Shown here one piece after another: positions 8,016 to 17,099 of a stretch of DNA of 64,000 bases. A model generated the notes under the pieces. The model was not told where the DNA came from and made no database searches. It saw only the letters and a list, made by a program, of their open reading frames with translations. Source of the stretch: JBBQZP01 sp038207585 (GTDB lineage Bacteria > Pseudomonadota > Alphaproteobacteria > Rhodobacterales > Rhodobacteraceae); the NCBI GenBank assembly GCA_038207585.1, contig JBBQZP010000015.1, positions 26,601-90,600 of the forward strand, read 5' to 3'. The translations under genes were made by a program, and so were the position numbers. The stretch's first letter is position 1. Every line of letters starts with the position of its first letter.

Positions 8016-8957
8016 ATGACCCGCCGCAAGATCATCATCGACACCGATCCGGGGCAGGATGACGCCGTGGCGATCCTGCTTGCCTTGGGCAGCCCGGACG
8101 ACCTTGAAGTTCTGGGCATCACCGCCGTTGCAGGCAACGTGCCCCTGCCCCTGACCCAGAAAAACACGCGCATCATCTGCGAACTGGCCGGGCGGCCCGA
8201 CGTGCAGGTGTTTGCCGGATGCGACGTGCCGCTTAAACGCAAGCTTGTCACGGCGGAACATGTGCATGGCAAGACCGGGCTTGACGGGCCGCAGATGGCC
8301 GATCCGGTGATGCCCCTGCAGGACCGGCACGCGGTGGATTTCATAATTGACACGCTGCGGGTGGAACCTTCGGGCACGGTGACGCTGTGCCCGCTGGGGC
8401 CGCTGACCAATATCGCGACGGCCCTGCAGCGCGCCCCCGATATTGCGCAGCGGGTGCAAGAGGTTGTGCTGATGGGCGGCGCCTATTTCGAAGTTGGAAA
8501 CATCACCCCGGCGGCAGAATTCAACATCTATGTCGACCCGGAAGCGGCTGATATTGTTTTCAGATCCGGGATACCGCTTGTCGTGATGCCACTTGATGTC
8601 ACGCACAAGGCGCTGACCAACCGCGCGCGGGTGAAGGCGTTCCGCGACATGGGCACGGAACCGGGCCGGATGGTGGCGGAATGGACCGATTTCTTCGAGC
8701 GTTTCGACAAGGAAAAATACGGCAGCGAAGGCGCACCGCTGCATGACCCTTGCGTGATCGCCTATCTGCTGCGGCCGGAACTTTTCACTGGTCGGCACAT
8801 CAATGTGATGGTGGAAACCGGGTCAGACCTGACGCTGGGCATGACGGTGGCAGATTGGTGGCGCGTGACCAATCGCCCCGCCAATGCGATGTTCATGGGC
8901 GATATCGACGCGGAAGGCTTCTTTGCCCTGCTGACCGAGCGGATCGCGCGGCTTTGA
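8016..8957 (+). CDS. Inosine/uridine-preferring nucleoside hydrolase
   Basis: This enzyme hydrolyses the N-glycosidic bond of ribonucleosides for purine or pyrimidine salvage. The 313-residue protein starts with the calcium-binding signature IIIDTDPGQDDAVAILLAL. It also has the family elements TLCPLGPLTNIATAL, VVLMGGAYFEVGN, AAEFNIYVDPEAA and the late HDPCVIAYLL. No signal peptide is present, so it acts in the cytoplasm. An AGGAGG box lies seven bases before the ATG. It is probably monocistronic and converges on phoB across a double palindrome. Base preference cannot be told from sequence. Confidence 0.92.
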   Translation: MTRRKIIIDTDPGQDDAVAILLALGSPDDLEVLGITAVAGNVPLPLTQKNTRIICELAGRPDVQVFAGCDVPLKRKLVTAEHVHGKTGLDGPQMADPVMPLQDRHAVDFIIDTLRVEPSGTVTLCPLGPLTNIATALQRAPDIAQRVQEVVLMGGAYFEVGNITPAAEFNIYVDPEAADIVFRSGIPLVVMPLDVTHKALTNRARVKAFRDMGTEPGRMVAEWTDFFERFDKEKYGSEGAPLHDPCVIAYLLRPELFTGRHINVMVETGSDLTLGMTVADWWRVTNRPANAMFMGDIDAEGFFALLTERIARL

Positions 8958-8963
8958 CCGCAA

Positions 8964-9007
8964 CAAATTTCTTCGAAGAAATTTGCAAAAGTTTTCGAAA
9001 ACTTTTG
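8964..9007. repeat. Tandem pair of 22-bp perfect palindromes (TTCGAA core)
   Basis: Two abutting palindromes occupy 8964-8985 and 8986-9007. Both start CAAA and end TTTG, and both have a central TTCGAA; each is self-complementary over all 22 bases. They separate the convergent nucleoside hydrolase and phoB genes, with phoB ending only three bases away. They probably form a bidirectional terminator or protein-binding element. A degenerate relative lies at 25541-25585. Confidence 0.85.
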
Positions 9008-9009
9008 GC

Positions 9010-9702
9010 CTAGCCCAACGCGTAGCCCGCACCCCGCACCGTGCGCAGCGGGCTTTCCCCGCCGTGCTGGCACAGCGCTTTTCGCAGCCGCCCGATATGC
9101 ACATCGACGGTGCGGGTTTCGACATAGATATCTCGGCCCCAGACCCGGTCCAGCAATTGCTCGCGGCTCCAGACCCGGCCGGGCTTTTCCATGAATGTGG
9201 CCAGCAGGCGAAACTCGGTCGGGCCCAGCTTCAGCACCTTGTCGTCGCGGTAAACCCGGTGGGTTTCGCCGTCCAGACGGATGCCGTCAAACTCCAGCAC
9301 CACCCCCACGGTTGACGGGCGCGCGCGGCGCAGGTTCGCACGCACGCGGGCCATGAGTTCCACCACCGAATAGGGCTTGATCATATAGTCATCGGCCCCC
9401 GTCTCGAGGCCGCGCACGCGGTCAACCTCTTCCGACCGGGCCGACAGCATGATGATCGGCACGCGGCGGGTTTCTGGCCGTGTTTTCAGCTGCCGACAGA
9501 CCTCCAACCCTGAGACGTTGGGCATCATCCAATCCAGCACGATCAGGTCGGGCAGACCTTCTTCGACCAGCATCAAGGCCTCTTCGCCATCGCGCGCCAA
9601 CATGACGCGGTAGCCTTCCGACGAAAGGTTATAAGACAGTATCTCACGTTGCGCTGGTTCATCCTCGACCAGCAGGACCAGCAGCTTTTCGGCAACAGCC
9701 AT
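9010..9702 (-). CDS. phoB: Phosphate regulon response regulator PhoB
   Basis: The 230-residue OmpR/PhoB-type regulator has a receiver domain (about 7-122) with the acidic pocket EDE (13-15), the phosphoacceptor Asp57 in VLDWMMP, and the switch lysine in DDYMIKPYS. The winged-helix domain (about 135-230) includes LGPTEFRLLATFMEKPGRVWSREQLLDRVWG and TVDVHIGRLRKAL. Once phosphorylated by PhoR it binds Pho boxes; one precedes pstS at 15216-15244. It is the last gene of the pstSCAB-phoU-phoB run, 10 bp behind phoU, so its expression should be autoamplified. Confidence 0.97.
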   Translation of the reverse strand: MAVAEKLLVLLVEDEPAQREILSYNLSSEGYRVMLARDGEEALMLVEEGLPDLIVLDWMMPNVSGLEVCRQLKTRPETRRVPIIMLSARSEEVDRVRGLETGADDYMIKPYSVVELMARVRANLRRARPSTVGVVLEFDGIRLDGETHRVYRDDKVLKLGPTEFRLLATFMEKPGRVWSREQLLDRVWGRDIYVETRTVDVHIGRLRKALCQHGGESPLRTVRGAGYALG

Positions 9703-9712
9703 CTGCTTTCCC

Positions 9713-10420
9713 CTAGCCCTTCACGGTTGAGGTGGTGTCACCTTTCGGGCGGTCCTCGTCCGGCACGGCGCCCGTCACCAAATAGATCACCTGTTCGGCA
9801 ATGCCGGTTGCGTGATCGCCCATCCGTTCGATGTTCTTGGCGATGAAATGCAGGTGCATCGTCGGCGTGATGTTGCGGGGGTCTTCCATCATATGGGTCA
9901 GGAATTCGCGGAACAGCGCATTATACATCTGATCCACCTCGTTGTCGCCCTGCCGGACCTTGGCGGCCAGAACGGCATCACGGCGGATATAGGCATCCAG
10001 CGCGTCTTTCAGTTGCAACTGCACCAGCCGCGCCATCCGGCGGATCGCCCCGGTGGCTCCGCCGATGGGCGCCATGTTCGACAGCACCATCGACCGTTTG
10101 GCAAGGTTCTTGGCATAATCGCCGCAGCGTTCCAGGCTGGCCGCGATTTTGATTACGCTCAGCACGGTGCGCAGATCGGATGCGATCGGTCCACGCAAGG
10201 CGATGAGGCGGGCGGATTCGGTGTTGATCTGATCTTCCAGCGCATCAATCGCGCGGTCGTTGATCCGCACGGTTTCGGCAAGTTCCTCATCCCGCGTCTC
10301 AAGGGCGGTTGCGGCGTCAAGAATGGCTGCCTCGACCATGCCGCCCATCTTCATGATCATGGCCTGCACGGCCTCAAGATCGCGGTCAAAGGCCGAAGCG
10401 ATGTGACGTTCTGAATTCAT
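9713..10420 (-). CDS. phoU: Phosphate signalling protein PhoU
   Basis: PhoU links the Pst transporter to PhoR and keeps the regulon silent when phosphate is plentiful. The 235-residue protein shows two PhoU three-helix repeats. Each has an E/DxxxD metal motif: VRINDRAIDALEDQI in the first (about 52-66) and VRQGDNEVDQMYNAL in the second. The typical phrase HFIAKNIERMGDHATGIAEQVIYL lies near the C-terminus. It is cytoplasmic and dimeric in the family. It sits 9 bp after pstB and 10 bp before phoB. Confidence 0.96.
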   Translation of the reverse strand: MNSERHIASAFDRDLEAVQAMIMKMGGMVEAAILDAATALETRDEELAETVRINDRAIDALEDQINTESARLIALRGPIASDLRTVLSVIKIAASLERCGDYAKNLAKRSMVLSNMAPIGGATGAIRRMARLVQLQLKDALDAYIRRDAVLAAKVRQGDNEVDQMYNALFREFLTHMMEDPRNITPTMHLHFIAKNIERMGDHATGIAEQVIYLVTGAVPDEDRPKGDTTSTVKG

Positions 10421-10429
10421 GGTGCCCCC

Positions 10430-11236
10430 CTAGCCGATCCGGCCGGTGATATACGATTCTGTGCGCGGGTCTTTCGGGTTGGTGAAAATCTGCCCCGTCT
10501 CGCCGTATTCGACCAGATTACCCAGATGGAAGAACGCGGTTTTCTGGCTGACCCGCGCCGCCTGCTGCATGGAATGGGTGACGATCACCACGGAAAACTG
10601 GCTGCGGAGTTCATCAATCAGTTCTTCCACCTGCGCGGTTGCAATCGGGTCCAGCGCCGAACAGGGTTCGTCCATCAAAAGCACCTCGGGCGAGGTGGCG
10701 ATGGCGCGGGCAATGCACAGGCGCTGCTGTTGGCCGCCCGAAAGGCCGGTGCCGGGGGCTTGCAGTCGATCTTTGACCTCATTCCAGATCGCGGCCTTGC
10801 GCAGGGATTGCTCGACAACTTCATCCAGTTCGGCCTTGTTGCGGGTCTGGCCATGGATCTTGGGGCCATAGGCCACGTTGTCGTAGATCGACTTCGGGAA
10901 CGGGTTCGGCTTTTGAAACACCATGCCGACCTTGGCACGCAATTGCACCGGGTCCACCCGCTTGTCCTGAATGTTCTGGCCGTCCAGCGTGATCTCGCCC
11001 GTCACCCGGCAGATCGGGATCGTGTCGTTCATCCGGTTCAGGCAGCGCAGGAAGGTCGATTTGCCACAGCCCGACGGGCCGATGAACGCGGTCACGGTTT
11101 TATCAAGGATATCGACGCTGACATCTTTCAGCGCATGGTTGTCGCCATAGTAAACCTGCACATCCCGCGCGGTCATCTTTGCCTGATTGGTGTCCACCGT
11201 CCGCTCCACAATTCGCATGTCATTCATCGTGTTCAT
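10430..11236 (-). CDS. pstB: Phosphate ABC transporter ATPase PstB
   Basis: PstB powers high-affinity phosphate import. It has Walker A GPSGCGKST, the Q-loop in VGMVFQKPNPFPKSIYDNV, the signature LSGGQQQRLCIARAI, Walker B VLLMDEPCSALDP, and the switch histidine in VVIVTHSMQQA. The ATG at 11236, just inside the end of pstA, gives 268 residues; further in-frame ATGs at 11227 and 11218 are possible. The family's usual length is about 250-270. Subunits PstA, PstC and PstS are encoded immediately upstream. Confidence 0.97.
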   Translation of the reverse strand: MNTMNDMRIVERTVDTNQAKMTARDVQVYYGDNHALKDVSVDILDKTVTAFIGPSGCGKSTFLRCLNRMNDTIPICRVTGEITLDGQNIQDKRVDPVQLRAKVGMVFQKPNPFPKSIYDNVAYGPKIHGQTRNKAELDEVVEQSLRKAAIWNEVKDRLQAPGTGLSGGQQQRLCIARAIATSPEVLLMDEPCSALDPIATAQVEELIDELRSQFSVVIVTHSMQQAARVSQKTAFFHLGNLVEYGETGQIFTNPKDPRTESYITGRIG

Positions 11237-11240
11237 CCTG

Positions 11241-12572
11241 TTACCAACGGCGTTCAAAGCGACGGCGCAAGAAAATAGCAATCGCGTTCATGGCGATCAG
11301 AAAAACCAGAAGTACGATGATCGCCCCGGAGGCGCGTTCCACAAAAGCAGGGTCGGCGCGCTGGGTAAAGTTGTAAACCTGCACCGGCAGGGCGGAGGCG
11401 GGCTCGAAAAACCCGGCCGGTGGTGCGTCGGGAAAGTCGCGAACAAAGGCGACCATGCCGATCAGCAAAAGCGGTGCGGTTTCGCCAAGGGCTTGCGCCA
11501 GACCGATGATCGTACCGGTCAGGATGCCGGGCATCGCCAGCGGCAGGACGTGATGAAAGATCGACTGCATCTTTGACGCCCCTACCCCAAGGGCTGCGTC
11601 GCGGATGCTGGGCGGCACCGCCTTCAGGCTGGCGCGGGTTGCGATGATGATCGTGGGCAGCGTCATCAGCGTCAGCACCAGTCCGCCCACAATGGGGGCC
11701 GATTGTGGCAGACCGCCAAGGTTGATGAAGATCGCAAGACCCAGAATACCAAATACAATCGACGGCACCGCGGCGAGGTTGGAGATGTTGACCTCGATCA
11801 GATCGGTCCAGCGGTTTTGCGGCGCGAATTCCTCAAGATAGATGGAAGTGGCAACCCCGATGGGCAGCGCAAGCACCAGAACGATGATCATCATGTAAGC
11901 CGACCCCAGGATCGCGACCCCAAGCCCCGCCGCCTCGGGGCGCAGTTCGGATGCATCGGGGCCGAAGATAAAGCCCCAGTTGAATGCAAGCGTCAGCAGA
12001 CCCTTGTCGCGCATCTGCTGCGCCAGAACCAGTTGTTGGGGCGAGATGTTGCTGTCCAATGCCGCACTTTCCATCGTGACGCGGCCTTTGAAGAACCCGT
12101 CGATCCGCCCGTTGGCGTAGGCATAGAATGGCACCGTTGTGCCCACAAGCGACGGGTCAGCCAGCACCATATTTCGCAGTGTAGCGGGGGCTTCCTGCGA
12201 GATCACGCCTTTGAGATCCTTGGCGCTCATCCCCTTGGTGTCGATCCCGGCCTTGGCCAGTTCCTGTACCAGTGCCGCCTGAATGGCGGTGCCATAACCG
12301 ACGGTCGTGACCTTTTTCATCACCGCAAGATCTCCGGTGCCCGATTTGTCGAATTTGGCCGCTTCAATCGGCACGTCAATCACCACAAAGGTCTGACGAA
12401 ACGCGCCAAGGCCGTTTGACAGAACCGAAGCCAGCAGGATCACCAGCGCCAACACACCGATGCCGACGGCGATCATGCCATAGGCGCGAAACCGCGCCTC
12501 GGCGGCGTTACGGCGGCGGGTGCGCGCATCGGGCGCATAAAGCGAGGCCGGGCTGTGCGAAAGGTCAGTCAT
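11241..12572 (-). CDS. pstA: Phosphate ABC transporter permease PstA
   Basis: The 443-residue membrane protein is longer than enterobacterial PstA. The extra part is an N-terminal region with one membrane segment (about 33-53) and a periplasmic domain to about residue 210. The permease core follows with six helices. The ABC-coupling loop carries an EAA-type motif, visible as DAALGVGASKMQSIFHHVLPLAMPG. Its ATG overlaps the pstC stop as ATGA. It forms the inner-membrane channel with PstC. Confidence 0.95.
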   Translation of the reverse strand: MTDLSHSPASLYAPDARTRRRNAAEARFRAYGMIAVGIGVLALVILLASVLSNGLGAFRQTFVVIDVPIEAAKFDKSGTGDLAVMKKVTTVGYGTAIQAALVQELAKAGIDTKGMSAKDLKGVISQEAPATLRNMVLADPSLVGTTVPFYAYANGRIDGFFKGRVTMESAALDSNISPQQLVLAQQMRDKGLLTLAFNWGFIFGPDASELRPEAAGLGVAILGSAYMMIIVLVLALPIGVATSIYLEEFAPQNRWTDLIEVNISNLAAVPSIVFGILGLAIFINLGGLPQSAPIVGGLVLTLMTLPTIIIATRASLKAVPPSIRDAALGVGASKMQSIFHHVLPLAMPGILTGTIIGLAQALGETAPLLLIGMVAFVRDFPDAPPAGFFEPASALPVQVYNFTQRADPAFVERASGAIIVLLVFLIAMNAIAIFLRRRFERRW

Positions 12573-14029
12573 TCGTATTGCTCCCGGTATTTGCGCACGA
12601 TGTAGAGCGCCAGCACGTTAAGCCCCAGCGTGATGACGAAAAGCGAAAGCCCCAGCGCAAAGGCAACAAGAGTTTCGGGGCTGGCAAATTCGGTGTCGCC
12701 GGTCAGCTGGCTGACGATCTTGACGGTGACGGTCGTCATCGCCTCGAACGGGTTCAGCGACAGTTTGGCGGCGGCACCTGCCCCCAGAACCACAATCATC
12801 GTCTCGCCGATGGCGCGGCTGGCGGCCAGCAGAATCGCACCGACGATGCCGGGCAAGGCGGCGGGCAAAATCACCTGCTTCACGGTTTCCGATTGCGTGG
12901 CCCCCAACCCGTATGACCCGTCGCGCAGGCTTTGCGGGACCGCGTTGATGATATCATCCGACAGCGACGACACGAAGGGGATCAGCATCACCCCCATCAC
13001 GATCCCCGCCGTCATCACCGACGACGAACTGCTGCCCAACCCAAGGGGCGAGGCGAAATAATCGCGCAGGATCGGCCCCACGGTGATCAGCGCGAAGAGC
13101 CCGTAAACAATGGTTGGAATACCCGCCAGAATCTCGATGGCGGGTTTGGCAAAGGTGCGGACCGATTTGCTGGCATATTCGGCCAGATAAATCGCGGCCA
13201 TCAGGCCAATCGGCACTGACACCACCAAAGCGATGAACGAAACATAAAGCGTGCCCCACAACAGCGGCAGGATGCCCAGATCAGACCCACCCCGGAATTG
13301 CGGGTTCCAAGTGGTTGAAAAGAAAAAGTCCTTGCCCGGATAAAGGTTGAAGAAATGCCATGTCTCGAACACCAGCGAGAATACGATACCAACGGTCGTC
13401 AGCACCGCGATCAGCGATGATCCGATCAGCAGGGCCTTGACGAATTGCTCGGATATATTGCGTGCCCGCAGATCAGGCCGGATGCGCCACCACGCAAATC
13501 CAAACCCCGCCAGCGCCGTCAATAGCACTGCCCCCGCCATCAATTTGCGCGCGCTGGCTGACATCTGGCGATAGGCTTTCGCCGCGTCAAAGACATTGGA
13601 GCTGACGTTTTCGCCGATCGCCACACCCACCGCACCCAACTGCGCGCGCACATCGGTTCTATCGGCGCGCATCGCGGCCAGATCGGCCTCTGACAGGCTG
13701 CCACGCGCCACCATCACATCAAGCCCGCCGGAAATGCGGCGGACATCGGCCATCACCAACTCGCGCGATGACCCAGCCACCACATCGGCGTCCCCGATCA
13801 TCGAGACGATCCGCCCCTCGATCACCATCGGCTGCACGAAAAGCCATACGGCCAGCACCAGAAGCGCGGGCACGGCGGTGAACAGAAACACCGACTGGCC
13901 GTAGTATCCTGGCAGCGAATGCAGCTTGCGCATATCGCCCTGAACCGACGCCATGGCGCGGGCGCGGCCAAGGAAAAACCCGACAATCGCAATCGCCACG
14001 ACCAGCAGGAAAAGAATACCGACGCTCAT
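12569..14029 (-). CDS. pstC: Phosphate ABC transporter permease PstC
   Basis: The 486-residue protein has an N-terminal helix (about 2-18), a second helix around 47-68 and a periplasmic region. A third helix lies near 160-180, followed by the six-helix permease core from about residue 205. The coupling loop reads LRDGSYGLGATQSETVKQVILPAALPG. The extended N-terminus parallels that of PstA here and is common in alphaproteobacteria. pstS lies 59 bp upstream, so abundant pstS mRNA may be processed separately from the membrane genes. Confidence 0.95.
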   Translation of the reverse strand: MSVGILFLLVVAIAIVGFFLGRARAMASVQGDMRKLHSLPGYYGQSVFLFTAVPALLVLAVWLFVQPMVIEGRIVSMIGDADVVAGSSRELVMADVRRISGGLDVMVARGSLSEADLAAMRADRTDVRAQLGAVGVAIGENVSSNVFDAAKAYRQMSASARKLMAGAVLLTALAGFGFAWWRIRPDLRARNISEQFVKALLIGSSLIAVLTTVGIVFSLVFETWHFFNLYPGKDFFFSTTWNPQFRGGSDLGILPLLWGTLYVSFIALVVSVPIGLMAAIYLAEYASKSVRTFAKPAIEILAGIPTIVYGLFALITVGPILRDYFASPLGLGSSSSSVMTAGIVMGVMLIPFVSSLSDDIINAVPQSLRDGSYGLGATQSETVKQVILPAALPGIVGAILLAASRAIGETMIVVLGAGAAAKLSLNPFEAMTTVTVKIVSQLTGDTEFASPETLVAFALGLSLFVITLGLNVLALYIVRKYREQYE

Positions 14030-14088
14030 GTCATTTCCACGTCAAAGGGAAAGTGGGTGGCGCGCAATCGCACCACCCGAGTTCAGGT

Positions 14089-15144
14089 TCAGTTCAGCGG
14101 ACCCATCGGGGTTTCGGCCGCAACCGCCGCCTGCGTTGCAGCAAGTTCGGGGTCTGACACGAGGCCATAAGCCGCAAGCGGGCCGTCGGGGCCAGCCATA
14201 TCGTCAGACACGAAAAACTCGATATAGTCCTTCAGGCCAGGGATAACGCCGATATGCGCTTTCTTGACGTAGAAATACAGCGGGCGCGAAACGGGATATT
14301 CGCCCGAGGCAATCGATTCCGTCGACGGCACGATGCCCGACATTGTCGCCACTTTCAGCTTGTCGGTGTTGTTCTGATAGAACGACAGGCCGAACACGCC
14401 GACGGCGTTCTTGTTGGCGTCGATGCGCGACAGGGTTTCGGTGTAGTCGCCGTCGATGTCGACCGATACGCCATCGGTGCGCAGCGCGTTGCAGGATTTT
14501 TCGGCGTTGCCGCCCTTTTCCTTGTCATCAGCACCTTCCGCGGCGGCAAGGAACAGATCATAGGCCCCGCTTTCATGGCACCCCGAAGTTATCACCTTGG
14601 TGTCGAACACTTCGCGCGTGCCGTGCTTGGTGCCGGGGATGAACATCAGGATATCCTGCGCGGGCAAAGCCGGGTTCACGTCAGCCCAGGTCTTGGCGGC
14701 ATTGGCCACCAGCGCGCCGTCCTTGGCCACCATGCCGCCAATCGCGCCGTAGATGTCGGCGGGGGTATAAGCGAAATCCGGGCCGCTGATGTCGGACGCG
14801 AAAACGATCCCGTCATAACCGATGCGGACTTCCATGATCTCGGCAACACCGTTGGTGGCGCACAGGTCGATGTCCGACTGGCTGATGCGCGACGAAGAGT
14901 TGGCGATGTCGATGGTGTTTTCGCCGACACCTTCACACATTTTTTTGCGGCCGGCACCCGACCCACCCGATTCGACCACGGGGGTCGGGAAATCGAAGTT
15001 TTCGCCAAAGGCTTCTGCCACGATGGTGGCATAGGGCAGCACGGTCGAAGAACCGGCAACCTGAATATTGTCGCGCGCATAGGCGCCCGTAGCGGACGCC
15101 GCGGCGACCGCAATGGCCGAAACGGTCAGTTTCATGAAGGACAT
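14089..15144 (-). CDS. pstS: Periplasmic phosphate-binding protein PstS
   Basis: The ATG at 15144 has AGGAG seven bases upstream and yields 351 residues with a signal peptide (MSFMKLTVSAIAVAAASATGAYA). The mature protein opens DNIQVAGSSTVLPYATIVAEAF and contains VVESGGSGAGRKKMCEG and ANSSSRISQSD, which form the phosphate-binding loops. Two cysteine-containing insertions (around 195-240) place it in the longer PstS subgroup. Phosphate is bound in the periplasm and passed to PstCA. Transcription is probably driven by the Pho box just upstream. Confidence 0.95.
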   Translation of the reverse strand: MSFMKLTVSAIAVAAASATGAYARDNIQVAGSSTVLPYATIVAEAFGENFDFPTPVVESGGSGAGRKKMCEGVGENTIDIANSSSRISQSDIDLCATNGVAEIMEVRIGYDGIVFASDISGPDFAYTPADIYGAIGGMVAKDGALVANAAKTWADVNPALPAQDILMFIPGTKHGTREVFDTKVITSGCHESGAYDLFLAAAEGADDKEKGGNAEKSCNALRTDGVSVDIDGDYTETLSRIDANKNAVGVFGLSFYQNNTDKLKVATMSGIVPSTESIASGEYPVSRPLYFYVKKAHIGVIPGLKDYIEFFVSDDMAGPDGPLAAYGLVSDPELAATQAAVAAETPMGPLN

Positions 15145-15215
15145 GGAGCTTCTCCTGGTATCTGTCACATGCGACCGCCCGGTCGGCGATCCCATGCCCC
15201 GTCTAGGCTTCTCTT

Positions 15216-15244
15216 ACATCAGTTTTGCGACGGTTTTGTAACAG
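15216..15244 (-). promoter_or_regulatory. Pho box with three direct repeats upstream of pstS
   Basis: Read on the minus strand, three 7-bp half-sites, CTGTTAC, CCGTCGC and CTGATGT, are each separated by AAAA. This is the 11-bp periodicity of PhoB sites (consensus CTGTCAT). It lies 72 bp before the pstS start and within the phoR-pstS gap, so PhoB likely activates pstSCAB-phoU-phoB from here. Confidence 0.85.
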
Positions 15245-15278
15245 TTCCATGAAGGCTCCAGACAGACTGTAGAGAAGT

Positions 15279-16319
15279 CTAGCTGGCCGGCAAAACCACC
15301 GAAAACCGGCTGCCCTGCCCCGGTGCGGAGTCGATCTTCAGCCTTCCGCGATGGCGGTTGACGATGTGCTTGACGATGGCCAGCCCCAGCCCGGTGCCGC
15401 CCTTTTCGCGCGACCGGTGCGTATCCACCCGGTAGAACCGTTCCGTCAGACGCGGGATATGCACGGGGTCAATGCCCTCTCCCCTGTCAATGACCGTCAC
15501 CCGGATCGACGGGCCGCGCAGGAAGGTGTCGCTTGGGTCGTGGTCCAGCGCGATGGTCACAACATTCCCCGCGCCACCGTATTTCACCGCGTTTTCAATC
15601 AGGTTGTCGAACACCTGCATCAACTGATCCGGATCGGCCTGCACGAACAGCGGTGCGGCCCCGCCCGTCACCTCCAGCCGCACGCCCGCATCATCGGCCA
15701 AGGGGCGCAGTGCCGCGATGGCCATACCGACCAGCGCGGTTACATCCACCTGTTCGGTCGGACGCCTGCGTTCCTCGGATTCGACCCGGCTGAGCGACAG
15801 CAGGTCTTGCACAAGGCGGTTCATCCGGTTCGCTTCGCGGTCCATGATGGTTAAAAACCTCTCGCGCGCGGCCGGATCATCACGCGCCGCCCCGCGCAGG
15901 GTTTCGATAAACCCGATCAGCGCCGTCAACGGCGTGCGCAATTCGTGGCTGACATTGGCCACAAAATCGCGGCGGATCTGGCTGATCTGTTCCTGTTCGG
16001 TCAAATCCTCGAACGCGCAGACTGCCCCCGGCCCATCAGGCAAGGCGATGGGCGTCACCGTCACCCGGTGCAACGTCTCATGGCTACCGCCAAAGGCCAC
16101 CTGTGCTACCACACCGGGCTTTGCGTCATTCAGCGCCACCTCGATTGCGGCCACTAGCCCCGCCTGCCGCATCGCAAACGCATGATGCCGCCCGACCATG
16201 TCGGCCCCCAACAGCGTCACCGCCCGAGCGTTGGCCTGCGCGATGCGCGCATCTGCACCAATCAGCACCATGGGTATGGGAGCTGCCTCCAGCACCGTCC
16301 CGATCCGGATCTCTAACAT
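15279..16319 (-). CDS. phoR: Phosphate regulon sensor kinase PhoR
   Basis: The 346-residue histidine kinase has an N-terminal PAS-like domain (about 5-108) and a DHp domain with phosphoacceptor His125 in VANVSHELRTPLTALIGF. The ATPase domain contains FDNLIENAVKYG (N box), VIDRGEGI (G1) and GGTGLGLAIVKHI (G2). No membrane segment is visible, so unlike the enterobacterial enzyme it would be cytosolic and must sense phosphate through PhoU/PstB or its PAS domain. It lies upstream of pstS with the Pho box between them. Confidence 0.94.
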   Translation of the reverse strand: MLEIRIGTVLEAAPIPMVLIGADARIAQANARAVTLLGADMVGRHHAFAMRQAGLVAAIEVALNDAKPGVVAQVAFGGSHETLHRVTVTPIALPDGPGAVCAFEDLTEQEQISQIRRDFVANVSHELRTPLTALIGFIETLRGAARDDPAARERFLTIMDREANRMNRLVQDLLSLSRVESEERRRPTEQVDVTALVGMAIAALRPLADDAGVRLEVTGGAAPLFVQADPDQLMQVFDNLIENAVKYGGAGNVVTIALDHDPSDTFLRGPSIRVTVIDRGEGIDPVHIPRLTERFYRVDTHRSREKGGTGLGLAIVKHIVNRHRGRLKIDSAPGQGSRFSVVLPAS

Positions 16320-16548
16320 GATAATTTCAACTATCCCCAGTGCCCTGACCTTCGCTGTTTAATGCGCTTTTGCGAATAGGCGCAACAAGAGGCCTTGCAC
16401 CCCGCCGCAAACCGCTCTACCCGAGCGTGTGTAACGGGAGTGTGTGTGGTCACTAAAAGATGTGACAGTTTACCGTAGTTCCGCCCAAAAGCCGCAACGC
16501 CCCCATTCATCAGACGATATCGAACGTGGCTCAGCATGTGGGGGGCAG

Positions 16549-16929
16549 GTGTCAGACGCATCCATAATCCCTGATGGAACCGATACAGTCATCGTGCTTG
16601 GGTCAAAGGTTATTGCGGCGTATCTGGGCGCGGCGAACCTTCCCGTTAGGGTTGTGGAGCCCCTGCCCGGCCAGTTGGCCGATGCCATCGCGGATGCGTC
16701 GGGCCGCGTGCATGTTCTTATGCCGCTGATGTCGGCCGACTTTGATGCCCTGCACGCTTTGCAGGCCTTGGTTGCATTGGGCTATCGGGGATCAGTTGGG
16801 GTCACGTCGACCGCCCTGCCCGCGCCCGGAATGGTGTTGGCCGAACTGCGCGGATCGGCCAACGGCATTACGGTTGATCTGCTGGTTTTGCCGATGGCCG
16901 CAGACCCACCCGACCACCACAGCCACTGA
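16549..16929 (+). CDS. Hypothetical protein, possibly a degenerate receiver-like domain
   Basis: I chose the GTG at 16549, which has a GGGGG tract upstream and gives 126 residues; the frame stays open back to a GTG at 16444. The sequence alternates hydrophobic strands and helices: TVIVLGSKVIAAYLG, then VHVLMPLMSADFDAL, then YRGSVGVTST, ending in TVDLLVLPM. This resembles a five-strand receiver fold, but without an obvious phosphoacceptor aspartate or switch lysine. It is divergent from phoR. I recognise no family and assign no function. Confidence 0.5.
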   Translation: MSDASIIPDGTDTVIVLGSKVIAAYLGAANLPVRVVEPLPGQLADAIADASGRVHVLMPLMSADFDALHALQALVALGYRGSVGVTSTALPAPGMVLAELRGSANGITVDLLVLPMAADPPDHHSH

Positions 16930-17006
16930 CCCCGGCAAACAAAGGCGCCACACCGGGCGTTTTCGTGAAATCGGGCGTCATGGCAAAATCGGGCGATTTG
17001 TTAAAA

Positions 17007-17081
17007 TGGTGGGTGATAAGGGATTTGAACCCCTGACATCTTCGATGTGAACGAAGCGCTCTACCACTGAGCTAATCACCC
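17007..17081 (-). tRNA. tRNA-Val (anticodon CAC)
   Basis: A complete cloverleaf can be drawn: acceptor GGGTGAT/ATCACCC, D arm with AGCTCAGTGGTAGAGC, anticodon stem CTTCG/CGAAG with loop TTCACAT, and T arm AGGGG-TTCAAAT-CCCTT. The anticodon CAC reads GUG. The 3' CCA is encoded. It is a single tRNA with no neighbouring RNA gene. Confidence 0.95.
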
Positions 17082-17099
17082 GTGGGCGGCGTCTTAGCC

